A stretch of DNA of 64,000 nucleotides from Rhipicephalus microplus (lineage: Eukaryota > Arthropoda > Arachnida > Ixodida > Ixodidae). The DNA lies in NCBI RefSeq assembly GCF_043290135.1, contig NC_134707.1, positions 132,434,319 through 132,498,318 on the forward strand, given 5' to 3'. The position numbers were made by a program, and so were the translations under genes. Below, one piece after another: positions 10,848 through 20,829 of this stretch (position 1 is the first letter of the stretch; each line of letters opens with the position of its first letter). Under the pieces are notes generated by a model, which worked only from the letters and a program-made list of their open reading frames with translations, had not been told where the DNA came from and did no database searches.

Positions 10848-11075
10848 GCCCCGCCATGGTGGTCAAGTGGCTAAGGTACTCGGCTGCTGACCCGCAGGTC
10901 GCGGGTTCGGATCCCGGCTGCAGCGGCTGCATTTCCGATGGAGGCGGAAATGTTGTAGGCCCATGTGCTCAGATTTGGGTGCACGTTACAGAACCCCGGG
11001 TGGTCAAAATTTCCGCAGCCCACCACTACAGCGTCTCTCATAATCAAATGGTGGTTTTGGGACGTTAAAAAAAGT
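10848..11075 (+). mobile_element. tRNA-derived SINE (Ruka-like), copy 1
   Basis: The head carries RNA polymerase III boxes of tRNA type: GTGGCTAAGGTACTCGG (A box) and GGTTCGGATCC (B box). It is followed by a unique body with GGCGGAAATGTTGTAGGCCC and a tail ending TGGTTTTGGGACGTTAAA. Five more copies lie in this window (15023, 27198, 43771, 48135, 57573). It resembles the Ruka SINE reported from Rhipicephalus ticks; that identification is from memory. Confidence 0.88.
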
Positions 11076-11332
11076 AAATATATTCCGAGATGTTAAGACT
11101 ACTTACTGCTTATAAAAACTTACTGGATGAGACGCGCGCGCTCTTCCATTCCTAAAATTTGCCGTTCTTCAGGTTTAACATCATTTCCATTGTTCACAAG
11201 TTGGTAACGTTCTCTTGGGCGCACACGTGTGGGACAACCAGTGCTATATTTGCTTGTTTATTTTAGTCGATGCTATCGATCAAAACGATGCCGACGATGC
11301 ATCATGTGACGGTCTACGTTATCTCTTTACAG

Positions 11333-11453
11333 CACCTTCATAGCAGACATATACATATCCATCATTTCCACGGGATGGATCACTTCCAAGGTACCCTGTT
11401 TGGCCGCACCTCCCAGTATGATAACAACCTTCAATCCACATTTCACCGGGATG
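11333..11453 (+). CDS. Candidate exon B of the GH18-like gene
   Basis: A 121-base stretch lies between acceptor CTCTTTACAG (ending 11332) and donor GTAAGT (from 11454). Its first base completes the codon left open by exon A (phases fit), after which 40 codons run without a stop and end in phase 0. The peptide includes ADIYISIISTGWITSK and CLAAPPSM, compatible with a beta strand and following loop of a GH18 barrel. No exon bearing the GH18 catalytic DxxDxDxE motif was found between 2860 and 11332. Either it was missed, or the protein is a non-catalytic member. The alternative phase-0 reading is also open but is His-rich and less convincing. Confidence 0.4.
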
Positions 11454-11572
11454 GTAAGTTTTCTTGTGGCATGTAAGACGCTGGCTTCGCGTCACTACTA
11501 CGCTTCTGCATCAAATACTAATGCCATGTGATATAAATCTCGCTAAGCATCTTGTTTGGCTGCATATAGTAA

Positions 11573-11905
11573 AGGGACACTAAAGTGAAGCAATTAGTTT
11601 ATGTTCATCAGTTATGCTCTCGAAACAAAAACTTATTTGAGCATGGCATATTTTTGAATACAACGTATGTTATAAGTTTTGTTTTTAATTATACCGCCTG
11701 ACTGTCTCAATGAAACTTTTTGAAGTTTGAAGTTTTTTGAGTTTTTTGAATTTGAAGTTTTTTTTCTACTTTCACCACATTCCCTCAAATAAATTTCTTA
11801 AAAACTTGTATTTTATTTCGCTCCCTCAGAAAGTATAGCACACTATCAAAGTTATTGACGTCATAGCGACAGGTGAAATTTCGAAAATTTTGAAGTGGCC
11901 TCAAA
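11573..11905. repeat. Probable dispersed AT-rich repeat
   Basis: The stretch opening AAAGGGACACTAAAGTGAAG and containing GACGTCATAGCGACAGGTGA has the character of a very common tick interspersed repeat as I remember it, but only one copy is present in this window, so the call rests on memory. No ORF. Confidence 0.3.
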
Positions 11906-13102
11906 CTCCTTGAACTTCCTTTGTGCGTGTTTGTCGGATATCAAGAGTCTTCCACTTGCAGATTAGTACGCTTCCTAATCTGCATAGGCTCGACATTGTG
12001 TACCTGCAGAGATGCCCTTACGCACGACCGTTGCGGGGTGATTTTCCAACACTCACATGCGCAACCTGCCACTGTCCAGAACGACCAGCTTAAGTTATAT
12101 TCACCCAAAACAAACGTGGCCTTAGGAGGTGAGGATCACTTAACAGACGCAAAAAAAAGACAACAGGCAGTCTATTTTGGGTGACCTGGCTCATCTTTTA
12201 CACTTTCGGGTAGATCAGTGTCATGAGTGAAGACGTACAAGACACGTGCCAAACGACGCAATAAGGCGATGGCGCGCGAGGCCAGGATAGTGTGAACACC
12301 TATTCCCCCCCCCCCCCTGCAGTGTTTGTAGGAGGAAAGCTCGTGGCGTGTGCCCCTATACATGGCGAAAAAATCTAGATAAAGAGATGGCAATGTTCTA
12401 TGGGTCTCCGAGCTGTGATGACCAGGGAAGTTAGCATCGCTACAGTGACGGAAGCAGTAGCCACCCATTTCTGGAGGATGTCAGCAAGAGATGCCCGTGA
12501 AGTGGCCGTAAACAGCGGCAGACCTGAGTGAGTCAACGCGGATTCGCAATATTTCTTTACAGCAGTTTTCAGTGGGCTAACGGCTCTACCACTTTGTACC
12601 ACGACGGTAGTGGCCCACACAACCGTCATCGGAGTGTCGTGTCATCAACTCGATCTAGCAGCATTTACATTGTCATATGGCGCGTTAAGCCTAACCTGGT
12701 TAGGATGAAGACGACGAACGTGACTGGGACACCCGCGATGAGGAAAAGTGGCTCGTTGGGCGGAATCAACCGACGGCACCACTAGGAGCTTGGGACGTCG
12801 ATGACGGACTTGACAAACTGTCAGAGACAAGCAGTGGATGTAGTCAACTGTAAAAACGTTTCTTACGTAGACGTCATATTGGCTATAATTTTGGCTAGAG
12901 TTAGATGCGGACTCAAACTGTACTGCGGAGAGTTTTCTTTCATTATGTGCAGGCTCATTATTGATTTATTTTGAGTGCTCACGAGTAATATTTTTGTCGC
13001 TATATTTTGTTTGATAAAGTGTTTTTGTACCACTACCATGGTTACCCACCCCTCTTAATCTATTTCAGTTACATGCATTCTCCAGATAAGCTTTATATAA
13101 CT
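11906..13102. other. No gene recognised; may hold the 5' LTR of the SCAN-type gypsy relic
   Basis: Short frames only. A 14-base C run sits near 12305. An LTR is expected directly before the primer-binding site at 13103, but with no second LTR visible its limits cannot be set. Confidence 0.3.
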
Positions 13103-13120
13103 TGGTGAGCCTGCCAGGAT
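13103..13120 (+). promoter_or_regulatory. Candidate primer-binding site of an LTR retrotransposon
   Basis: TGGTGAGCCTGCCAGGAT begins with TGG and is complementary to a plausible tRNA 3' end finishing in CCA. It lies 45 bases before the start of the gag relic, the place expected for a minus-strand primer site. Confidence 0.45.
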
Positions 13121-13165
13121 GTTTCCATCTGTTGGCCTAGTCACTTATTGTCCAGAGTAGCAAGA

Positions 13166-13712
13166 ATGGATCACGAGAAGTTGGCAGTCGTGGCCAAGGA
13201 CTTAGCAATGACGAAGAAGGAGAGGTTAAAATGTTTCTAGGACTCTCAGCAAGAGCACGAAAGGTGGTTACGGCGTTAAGAGAAGAAACACGAGGTCGAG
13301 TACCAGAGGGAATGAGAGAGAGTGGGTGAACAACGGGACAGATAACGCGAAAAGCACGCACGAGCATTCGAACAATATGAGTGTGGGAAAGAAATCCTAG
13401 AGCTCGAGTTAGTACTAGCTGAAATAAATGCTGTTCACCGCAACGACGCCCCCACGTCGGCGTCAGCCACCTTACCTACTCCGAGGCCTAAACAAGTTTG
13501 CTGCGGAACCGAGTGGTGCCTTTCGATAAGTGGGGTAATGAGACCCAGATGCCTATTTGCATAAATTTGTGAGGATCGCGCTAGGGCAAGGCTGAAAAAA
13601 GAGTGAGTTGGCTAATGCATTGAGTGAGTGTCTTGTGGGAGATGCACTGAGAGTGTACGGCTGGATGCCAGCAGAAGAATTGGTGAACTACGAACTGGCC
13701 CGAAAATTCGGC
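13166..13712 (+). pseudogene. Gag relic with SCAN-like domain (gypsy-type element)
   Basis: Starting at ATG 13166, a charged region (stops near 13240 and 13280) leads into a block at about 13520-13712 with the pattern of SCAN-like retrotransposon Gag: a KWGNET-like start, then HKFVRIALGQG, SELANALSECLVGDALRVYG, and WMPAEELVNYELA. Several frameshifts and nonsense codons break it. It is cut off at about 13712 by the composite repeat, and Gag-like sequence with a zinc knuckle resumes at 15254-15761. The element is a dead, old Ty3/gypsy-type copy on the plus strand. Confidence 0.65.
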
Positions 13713-14767
13713 TGATCCCGCGTACCTGAGAATCAACGTTATGCGAAGTATGTGGAGGGAAGGTGACTGTGTAGCAATATTTTTGAGGGACACGTCATGA
13801 AATGACGCTAAATATATCTACAAAAGATACACGCCCAGACATATTCGAAAAGTTGCAGATGTTATTATATAACCAGTTGTTTGAACTTGCACAACGATGC
13901 CAACTGGTGCATTCTTATTAGCAACACCAGAAGTTGATATGAAGCGCTGATGCTAGCGAGCATGCTGGCCCTGGACACTGCTACATAAATCATTTTCAGC
14001 GCATGACAACTAACCACAATTGACGTCAACCCGACATGATGACTGTATCAAAGAAGTACATATTTATTGTTCATAAATTTGGGAGGCAGCACTGCAACTA
14101 CTAATAAAGTTTCGTGAAGATTAGCATCTATTTAAAAAGTAGTTCCGAGACCTGGCTTTTATCTGTGGTAAAACGCTTTATTGCCACTCAGAATGCTTAG
14201 GTTTGATTCCACCTGGGACTCTAACATTTATTCTTTTGATTCGGCAGGTCAACGCTACTAATTTCGGGTGTCTCTTAACGCTCGTGCGTTAAAATTGCGC
14301 ATGTGTGTTCTCGTCGTTTCTGAGTAGATACTAAGTGTCAACCACCTGTGGCACACAACCGCATACCAGCGACACATACCTGCTCAGGGGTGTGTGCTAC
14401 TGTCTGGCCGCAAGTGTATGACGACGTACACGACGGGATCGTGACTTTATTCTTGTCTTGACCAGCACGTCACATACTTCAACCATCTTAATTTTAGTTC
14501 CCGAAAAGTCAAGGCTGTGACCACGAGAGCACCCAAACTTAAGCCGCTAGATAGATAGATATGTGATGCGATGGTGAAGGCAACCTTTACTAGGCCCAGA
14601 AGACAAGATGAAGCGACCACGCCCGAGCCACATAACCCAGGCGAGCCAAGTTTTTACAGCAGATGAAGATGACGACCACTCATGATGATGAACATGTGTG
14701 AAGAAAATAGATGTGCTTAATGAGTGTCTGCAGATAGATAGATAGTTAGATAGATAGATAGATAGAT

Positions 14768-14855
<88 letters not shown>

Positions 14856-14900
14856 TGCTTTAAGTAGACGAAGTTCCCTAAGGAATGCTTTGCATTTGAA
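13705..14900 (+). mobile_element. Composite repeat with tRNA-like core, copy P
   Basis: It is collinear over about 870 bases with the reverse complement of 61190-62066. In order it holds: AAAATTCGGC and CGTACCTG; ATGCGAAGTAT (13741-13751); a near-palindrome around 13792-13808 (CGTCATGAAATGACG); a unique middle; a tRNA-like core at 14150-14215 (CTGTGGTAAAACGCTTT, then GGTTTGATTCC); a weak hairpin near 14368-14399; CCACGAGAGCACCCAAACTT (14521); then GATA repeats. After an intruding 170-base segment (14563-14733) and a second GATA run, it closes with AGGAATGCTTTGCATTTG (14881-14898), the inverse of the terminal motif seen at 53836 and 61137. No ORF of its own. Confidence 0.75.
14733..14854. repeat. 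(GATA)n microsatellite
   Basis: About 120 bases of GATA units with one GATGATA interruption, inside the composite repeat. The [12 protein letters not shown] frames it yields on the minus strand are artefacts. A shorter GATA run at 14547-14562 belongs to the same element. Confidence 0.95.
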
Positions 14901-15022
14901 AACAAACTGTATTGAAGGGATTTCGACCGAGAGCAGAAGGCTTTCGAAAAAGGTTCCGGACGTGTAGGCTTGAAAACTCAAACACTGGGAAGCAGTTTGT
15001 CTGTCGCCTATCTGATAGACGA

Positions 15023-15251
15023 TAGATATGTGGGGTTTAACGTCTCAACCACCATATGAATATGAGAGACGCCGTAGTGGAGGGCTCCGGAAATTTCGAA
15101 CTTTTGAGCTTTTTAACGCGAAACCCAATCTGACCACACGGGCCTACAACAATTCCGCCTCCATCGTAAATACATCCGCCACAGCCGGGATTCGATACCG
15201 TGACCTGCGGGTGAGCAGCCGAGTACCTAGCCACTATACCACCGCGGTGGG
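15023..15251 (-). mobile_element. tRNA-derived SINE (Ruka-like), copy 2
   Basis: Inverse of the SINE at 57573: it begins with ATGTGGGGTTTAACGTC (3' end) and closes with AGCCACTATACCACCGCGG (5' tRNA-like head). Clearly diverged, for example GAACTTTTGAGCTTTTTAACGCG in the middle. No target duplication visible. Confidence 0.85.
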
Positions 15252-15253
15252 AC

Positions 15254-15761
15254 CAGTCGGCTTTCCAACTAATTTGATCGCTAGATGAAGCTGGTCAGAC
15301 ACAGTAAAAAAATCCTGTGAAGGCATCACCGATAAAATAGTTGGTGAGCATATCATCAACCGCTGCAGAAGTAAGTGCTCTGTATTTTTCAGAGAAACGA
15401 AGCTAAGCCAAATGGACGAGATGGCCAAGCAAGTCGAAGGCGCAAGACATGAAAAAGCTAGAAAAAAAGAAGCTGTGACAACCCTAACGAAGAACAGCGC
15501 AAGGGCGAAGCTCCGATAAATAAGGCAAGGGCACAGCAGCGGTGTTTCTTATGACATCCGCTTGAGCATATAGCCATGAATTGCCGGACGAGATGTAGTC
15601 AAGAGGAAACGCCTGTAAACTGTCAGCTATGTGAAAAAAGGGAAACAAGAATCTTGAATGCGTGTTTTGGTCAGCCAGAAACACTGCATGTGCCATCAGG
15701 TAGGAAGAAAAGCGTGAGATTATTAGCACATGTTCGATATCTCAACAAGCGTGGCCTGTGA
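15254..15761 (+). pseudogene. Gag C-terminal relic with broken zinc knuckle
   Basis: A lysine-rich stretch (DEMAKQVEGARHEKARKK near 15417) is followed by QRCFL-stop-HPLEHIAMNCRT near 15537-15590. This is a CCHC knuckle whose second Cys codon has become TGA. A further Cys pair (CQLCEKR) follows. Its position and character fit the downstream end of the SCAN-type Gag relic at 13166-13712, displaced by the composite repeat and the SINE. The frame then stays open to 15761. Confidence 0.5.
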
Positions 15762-16789
15762 TATGCCACTAGTGGAAGTGATTGCACACGACAAACTCCT
15801 TCGCGTTCATTCACGTTTGTGGCTTAAGATCACAACGCATCAAACTGCTAGCCTTTCATAAGGGCGCAATCACAAGCTCAAGGCGTTAGGGCGCAGAGTA
15901 AGACACTGGGCGAGCGCGACCTTACCAGCACCTGAAGGGAAACGGAGTAAATGTATAAACGCGATACTTCCCGCCAGGGGAGGAACGAACGCTGGTGTTT
16001 AAAGTGGAACGTGACCAGCCAACATGTATTGTCGGTAAAGTTCTTGTTCCTCGCATTCAGTGTCAATGCCCGAACATTGCTGAGTGCAATGCTTCCTGGC
16101 AATGTGAGGTCACCGCCTTGAAATACGCTGCCTACGCGTATTGCTGGGTATTTCTTGTTCTGTGTCACTCAGGGCCTCTCTATGAGACTTAATAGCCGCG
16201 CTAGACTACACTCTGGCCGCTCCGAAATGCTATAAGGTACCACTTGATGACTATTTCTCGAAAGGCGACAACACTCCCAGCGCACCTAAAACTGGCATAA
16301 GAGCTGCCGCAGCCGAAGAAACGGTGCGCAGCTGAAATTATGCACTGCCTGAATAGACTCGTGTTCCAAAAAAAACTTCTGAAAACCGATCGCAGCATGA
16401 TGTGTGCACTGACACCGTGATTCGTCACAACGGCATTGTTCTTTAGGTGCTTAACCAGCGAAGACGCCAGCTAGATTTGAAGCACGACGAGACTAGATGG
16501 CGTTCGCTAATCACGACATGAAAACCAGGCGATAACTACAGCTCTTTTTGGTTAAAAAGTGCGAATTGAAGCTTCACTATTATTGGCAAGAAATCGTTTC
16601 CTGGCTGCTAATTCATTCCACTAGGAGGAAGCAAGGCATGTGTGCTTTTCAGAAAAACAAATGTTCAGACAAGAGGGCTCACCAAGTTCTTGGAGCAAGC
16701 TTCGTTCCCTCTCCGTTCCTACGTCAGAAAAACACGTTCGAAAATTTCAGACGCCAAAACGAGTGTGACTACCACAAGACGTTGACTCG
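15762..16789. other. No gene recognised
   Basis: Only short frames with no motif. The space between Gag and integrase relics would in an intact element hold protease, RT and RNase H (over 2 kb), so most of that has been lost, or the two relics belong to different elements. Confidence 0.35.
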
Positions 16790-17268
16790 CATGCTGACTA
16801 TCTTGTCCAGCTTTGGACGCCGTTTCGACATGAAGGCTTTTGCTAGAAGCTCCTCCCACTATACACAAGGCGCTACAAAGTTCGCAAGGTCACCGGCGTC
16901 GATTACCTCATAACTCCCGTTCAACCACGCTCATCTTCTGCTACAACACAAACTGATGTTCATGTGTCGCGCCTAAAACGCTACTATACTGTAAGTCCTG
17001 GTTGACTTGGGGGCACCGCGACGGCGCTTTATCCGCCAGGAGTGATATTAGGAGGCAGGGGGCATTTCGATAAAAAACAAGTGGACTCGCAGCGCGAGAT
17101 GCTGCCAGTCCTGGGGTTTCGCACCCACTTGTGAATATTGCAAATATACTCGTTTCTTTTTTTCGTGTGTTCGTAGTACCAGTGATTTCAGAGAAGAAGT
17201 GAGTCCGCTTCTTTTTCGTTCATTCGCCTACGACGGCGGAGCCATACCCACTGCCTCGTAACATTATA
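16790..17268 (+). pseudogene. Gypsy integrase C-terminus followed by possible polypurine tract and LTR
   Basis: In one frame the stretch at about 16810-17005 reads LWTPFRHEGFCQKLLPLYTG and continues with a VTGVDYLI block and HVSRLKRYY. This matches the post-catalytic C-terminal domain of Ty3/gypsy integrases; compare LWSPHRRLGLSEKLLSHYTG at 19690-20026 on the other strand. A purine-rich GGAGGCAGGGGGC at 17051-17063 could be the polypurine tract, and the sequence up to CTCGTAACA (about 17261) the 3' LTR. No 5' LTR with matching sequence was found. Confidence 0.6.
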
Positions 17269-17644
17269 TACGTATATACATATCCGGGTCAAGACAGAAA
17301 CGGCGCCGGCGGCTGAAAAAAATCAACTTAGAGTGTCCGTATAACTGCTGTCACAATAATTAAACTACGGTAACCTTCCCTCAGCCTACTTCGCATATAT
17401 CGAATCCCATGGTGCGTGGCATCTAATTCATTTTCATGTTTGACTTACCTTGGCACTTACAGTTAGCGCTTTCCTAATATTTTTAACTTGGTCTGAAGGT
17501 GACTGTTCGATACTGGCCCTCATGTTTGTTCATCAAGACCACCATACAATTGCTTCAAAATCATCTGGCCGTGTCATCACAAGCTGGCTCATGACCGGGA
17601 TTTGTGAATTCGTAATGTTCGTGTGAAATCTCCCCAAACAAACT
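17269..17644. other. No gene recognised
   Basis: AT-rich sequence between two retroelement relics; nothing with a motif on either strand. Confidence 0.4.
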
Positions 17645-18205
17645 TAAAATAGCCCGAGTCTCTTCAATTCACAAAGGGGGTACATACCACTCCGTGAAAA
17701 AGTTCTGACAGATATCACTACTACCACTCTACTCAAAACTTTTGAGGCTATTGTAAACTCACGGCTGGAGGGGTTCTTCAATAAGTATGCTATATTTAGC
17801 GCATCGCGGTATGGATTTCCGAAAAATAATGCATATGAGGATGCACTCATTGAAGTAAAACACAAAATATTACAAAATATTTAAAATCAGAAATACATGG
17901 TTGATTTATTCTTGGACTTGCGTAAACCATTTCTTAATGTGAATCACGAAATACTGTTATCTATATTTAATACCATGGGATATGTGGTACAATATAAGAG
18001 CTCATTCAAAGCTGTTTGACGGATCGTTTTCAGTATGTTTCTCTTGATCAGGTGATCTCTCCATGTTTTGAAATACAAACTGGGTGTACCGCACGGATCT
18101 GTACTTGGCCCGGTATCATTCACCATATACAGTATAGACCTCTCAAGCATTTCACCTACACCGAACTTAGTCATGTATGCGGATGTTCACGCGATAACGT
18201 ACCCA
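17645..18205 (+). pseudogene. CR1/Jockey-type reverse transcriptase relic
   Basis: Across several frames one can follow the RT order: an IPI-KGG-like start, the LLPLYSKL block (about 17700), INSRLEGF-like and EDALIEVKHKI (about 17845), MVDLFLDLRK (about 17895), FQYVSLDQV (18020), GVPHGSVLGPVSFTIYSIDL (18085) and a MYADV remnant of the catalytic FADD box (about 18173). At least four frameshifts and several stops are present. Old copy, truncated at both sides. Confidence 0.75.
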
Positions 18206-18749
18206 CGAGCGAAACGTAGCGAAAACGAGATGCGCAGTGAGTGCATTCGACCCGTTGGTCAGGCACACTGGAAAGAAAATTCGCTGGTGTAACCAACGCA
18301 CGCATAACTATCCTTAACTGCAGCACGCATATAATTTTTAACGCTTGGAGGCGCTGACAGCGCAAGTGAGCCGAGGTCAGACGTCGGAGCGTTCAAGTTA
18401 GAGGTGCTGAGGGCTGTTCACGTTGTTTCATTGCTGTACATGCATAAAAAATATGTGTATACATGCCGAATGCGCAAAGGAGTAAGAACCTCTGTCGGGC
18501 CACATGGCCATTAGCTCTTGCTCCTTTTTGTGTAAAATGAAAGAAATAATGAAACAAAAATAACTTTTACATCTACGCAAACTACAGAATTCTCTTATTC
18601 GAAAAGTTCCAACATTTGAAATGAGTTACCACCACTGTAATAATTGCTTTCCTTCGAGTTCCACGTGTTTAGGTTAACCTTACCTAAATGCTTTTGTTTT
18701 CTCAACAAGATATGTTATAGTACCCCACAAGAAAGTATGTTATTTATAT
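18206..18749. other. No gene recognised
   Basis: AT-rich. A short imperfect inverted repeat (AAGGAGTAAGAA 18477-18488 against CTCTTGCTCCTT 18516-18527) is the only structure seen. Confidence 0.35.
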
Positions 18750-18873
18750 TGTTACGAGAAGGAGACCAACTCGGAGGTCGGAGGGGTATTGACCAATGTA
18801 ATTACAGCCTGTTAGGAGAGCAGCGCCAGCCACACAGATTAGCTCGCGCCAGTCTATCTGCTTTGTCTTCTTC
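18750..18873 (-). repeat. 3' LTR of the gypsy element
   Basis: A 124-base repeat (TGTTACGAG to CTTCTTCA on the plus strand) matches 24360-24477. By eye there are about a dozen substitutions and one 6-base indel, so the copy is not recent. It is unusually short for a gypsy LTR. Confidence 0.85.
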
Positions 18874-18879
18874 AACTTC

Positions 18880-19530
18880 ATGGATGGATGGACTGATGGT
18901 TATGGCTGTACCCTTTAGATCGGGCGGTGGCTAGCGCCACCAAGCCGTAACACTTATTGAACCAAAAACTAGATTTATTTTTTTTCCTTTTAATAGCGAG
19001 GTTGAGGATTCGTATTTTGCAGTGAAGGGTTTAATTTTCACTCGTGTTTTGACTTTAGCCACTAATCAGATAACCTCCTTCTAGTTAAAGCTACCCGCTT
19101 AAAGTCTATTTTGCCCTCGCTGTTCCTAAACCCCACTGCTTTGAAAAACTCTGCGCGCTCATCCTGAACTACAGGGTGTAGCCCTTTACAAAACATTATG
19201 AAGTGTTCGGCAGTTTCTTCCCCCTCTCCACACGCACTGTATACCGTGTCTACCCTTCGTATTTGGCACGATATGTCTTGGTTCGCAATACTTCTGTCCT
19301 GGCCTCAAACAGTAGAGAACTACCCCTAGTAATATCATAGCTTCCTTCCTGGGTAATTTCCTGCTTAAATGTTCGATAGATCTCTAAATGCGGACTTCTT
19401 AATCATGCCGATTCTCCAGATACTAGTCTCAGCTTCCTTCACCTTTTCTTAACCGATAATTCTTTTTGGTTTGGCCCCTGCTGTTTTCTAAGTATTTACC
19501 AGTCAATTTTCTCGTTCGCTTCCTCCAGCG
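18880..19530 (-). pseudogene. 5'-truncated LINE, second copy of the 3196-4900 family
   Basis: Reverse complement matches the last 650 bases of the LINE at 3196-4900: the same GGTGGCGCTAGCCACCGC 3' region, the (ATCC)n tail (TGGATGGATGG at 18881), the zinc-finger segment, and a 5' break at GGAGGAAGCGAACGAG (19516-19527). It lies inside the gypsy element between its LTR and integrase, so it inserted after that element did. Coding remnants are frameshifted. Confidence 0.85.
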
Positions 19531-19689
19531 ATCATGCTCTGGCATGTGTCATGACAACTGGCGGCGGAGGCATCGTTCCGGTGGTTTAAAGGTCGTTATT
19601 TGACGCATTCTTGTAGGGGTTCATCCACGAGACGTGTGCAATATCACTGAGCCGCATAGTAGAATGTGATGGATAGATGGGGCTCATCT

Positions 19690-20820
19690 AGTAGGTGACA
19701 GGTGTTACTTGACGCAATATACGGTAGGGTCCCGTGTAATGAGACAGAAGTTTTTCTGATAGGCCCAGCCGACGATGAGGGGACCAGAGTAAAACGAGGG
19801 TACCAGGAGCGAAATGTACGTCTCTATGTTCCGCATCGTACCAACGGCATTGGTTGGTTTGCGACACCATCAGCCGAGCGCGAGCGAGCTGAAGGGCATG
19901 ATCGGCTCGCGCAATCGCTTCGCGGGCATATTCGCTGGTAGACGAGGCGTGAGCTGAGATGACTGTGTCCAGTGGTAAAGTCAGCTCTCTTTCGTACAAT
20001 AAGTACAACGACGAAAAGTCCGCCACGTTGTGAGGGGACGAATTATACGCGAACGTTGCGTAGGGTAAGGCAAGGTCCCAGTCTCGGTGGTTGGGCTACA
20101 CGTACATAGCGAGCATATTTGTTAAAGTGCGGTTAAATCGTTCCGTGAGGCCGTTTGTTTGACGGTGGTAAGCGGTTATCAGTGTGTGTTGCGTGGAACA
20201 AGAACCCAGAATGTCGGCGATGACTTGGGATAGAAATGTACGGCCACGGTCTGTGAGAAGCTGTCTCGGAGCACCGTGAATCAATATAACGTCGCGTAAC
20301 AAGAAGTCGGTGACGTCGGGTGCACAGCTGGTTGGTAGAGCTCGCGTAATAGTGTAGCGTGTAGCGTAGTCTGTAATAACGGCTATCCATTTGTTTCCCA
20401 TTGTTGATGAGGGAAAAGGACCAAGCAGGTCTAACCCAACACGGTAAAATGGTTCCGCGGGTATGTCCATTGGTTGAAGATGGCCAGCGGGTAGCAGCGA
20501 CGGTGTTTTACGACGTTGACATAGGTCACACGTGGCGACGTATCGGCGTACCGAGCTAGCAAGGCCTGGTCAAGAGAAACGGCGCCAGACGCGCTTGTAC
20601 GTGCGGGATACGCCAAGATGTCCAGCCGTGGGAGCGTCGTGAAGCTCGGTGAGAACACAGCGGCGCAAATGCTTAGGCACAACAATGAGAAGGTCGGGCC
20701 CGTCTGGTCAGAAATTGTGATGGTATAGCTCACCCTTTTGAAAGACAAAGTAGCGGACGGAAGAATCAATTGGGGATGATTCCATGCAGCTGGTGAGGTG
20801 AAGCAGCTCTGGATCACGCT
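19690..20820 (-). pseudogene. Integrase of the gypsy element
   Basis: Read on the minus strand: an N-terminal CDLCQRRK remnant of the HHCC finger near 20510-20535; VGLDLLGPF with the first catalytic Asp near 20430; LLTDRGRTFLS with the second near 20245; and NGLTERFNRT with the catalytic Glu near 20135. A stop after LAMYV (20096) separates this from the last part, 19688-20026, which ends with the LLWSPHRRLGLSEKLLSHYTG C-terminal domain. All three acidic catalytic residues are still there, but the frame is broken. Confidence 0.8.
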
Positions 20821-20829
20821 TCTGTTCTT

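Noticed and set aside
10726..10932. Minus-strand frame with alternating Tyr-Ile
   Set aside because: Translation of (TA)n and (TG)n repeats running into a SINE.
11333..11453. Alternative His-rich reading (HLHSRHIHIHHFHG) of exon B
   Set aside because: Open, but it does not match the phase left by exon A or that required by exon C; the other frame fits both.
14150..14220. tRNA gene with GGTTTGATTCC arm
   Set aside because: The arms do not pair well, and the same segment lies within the longer repeat shared with 61435-61615.
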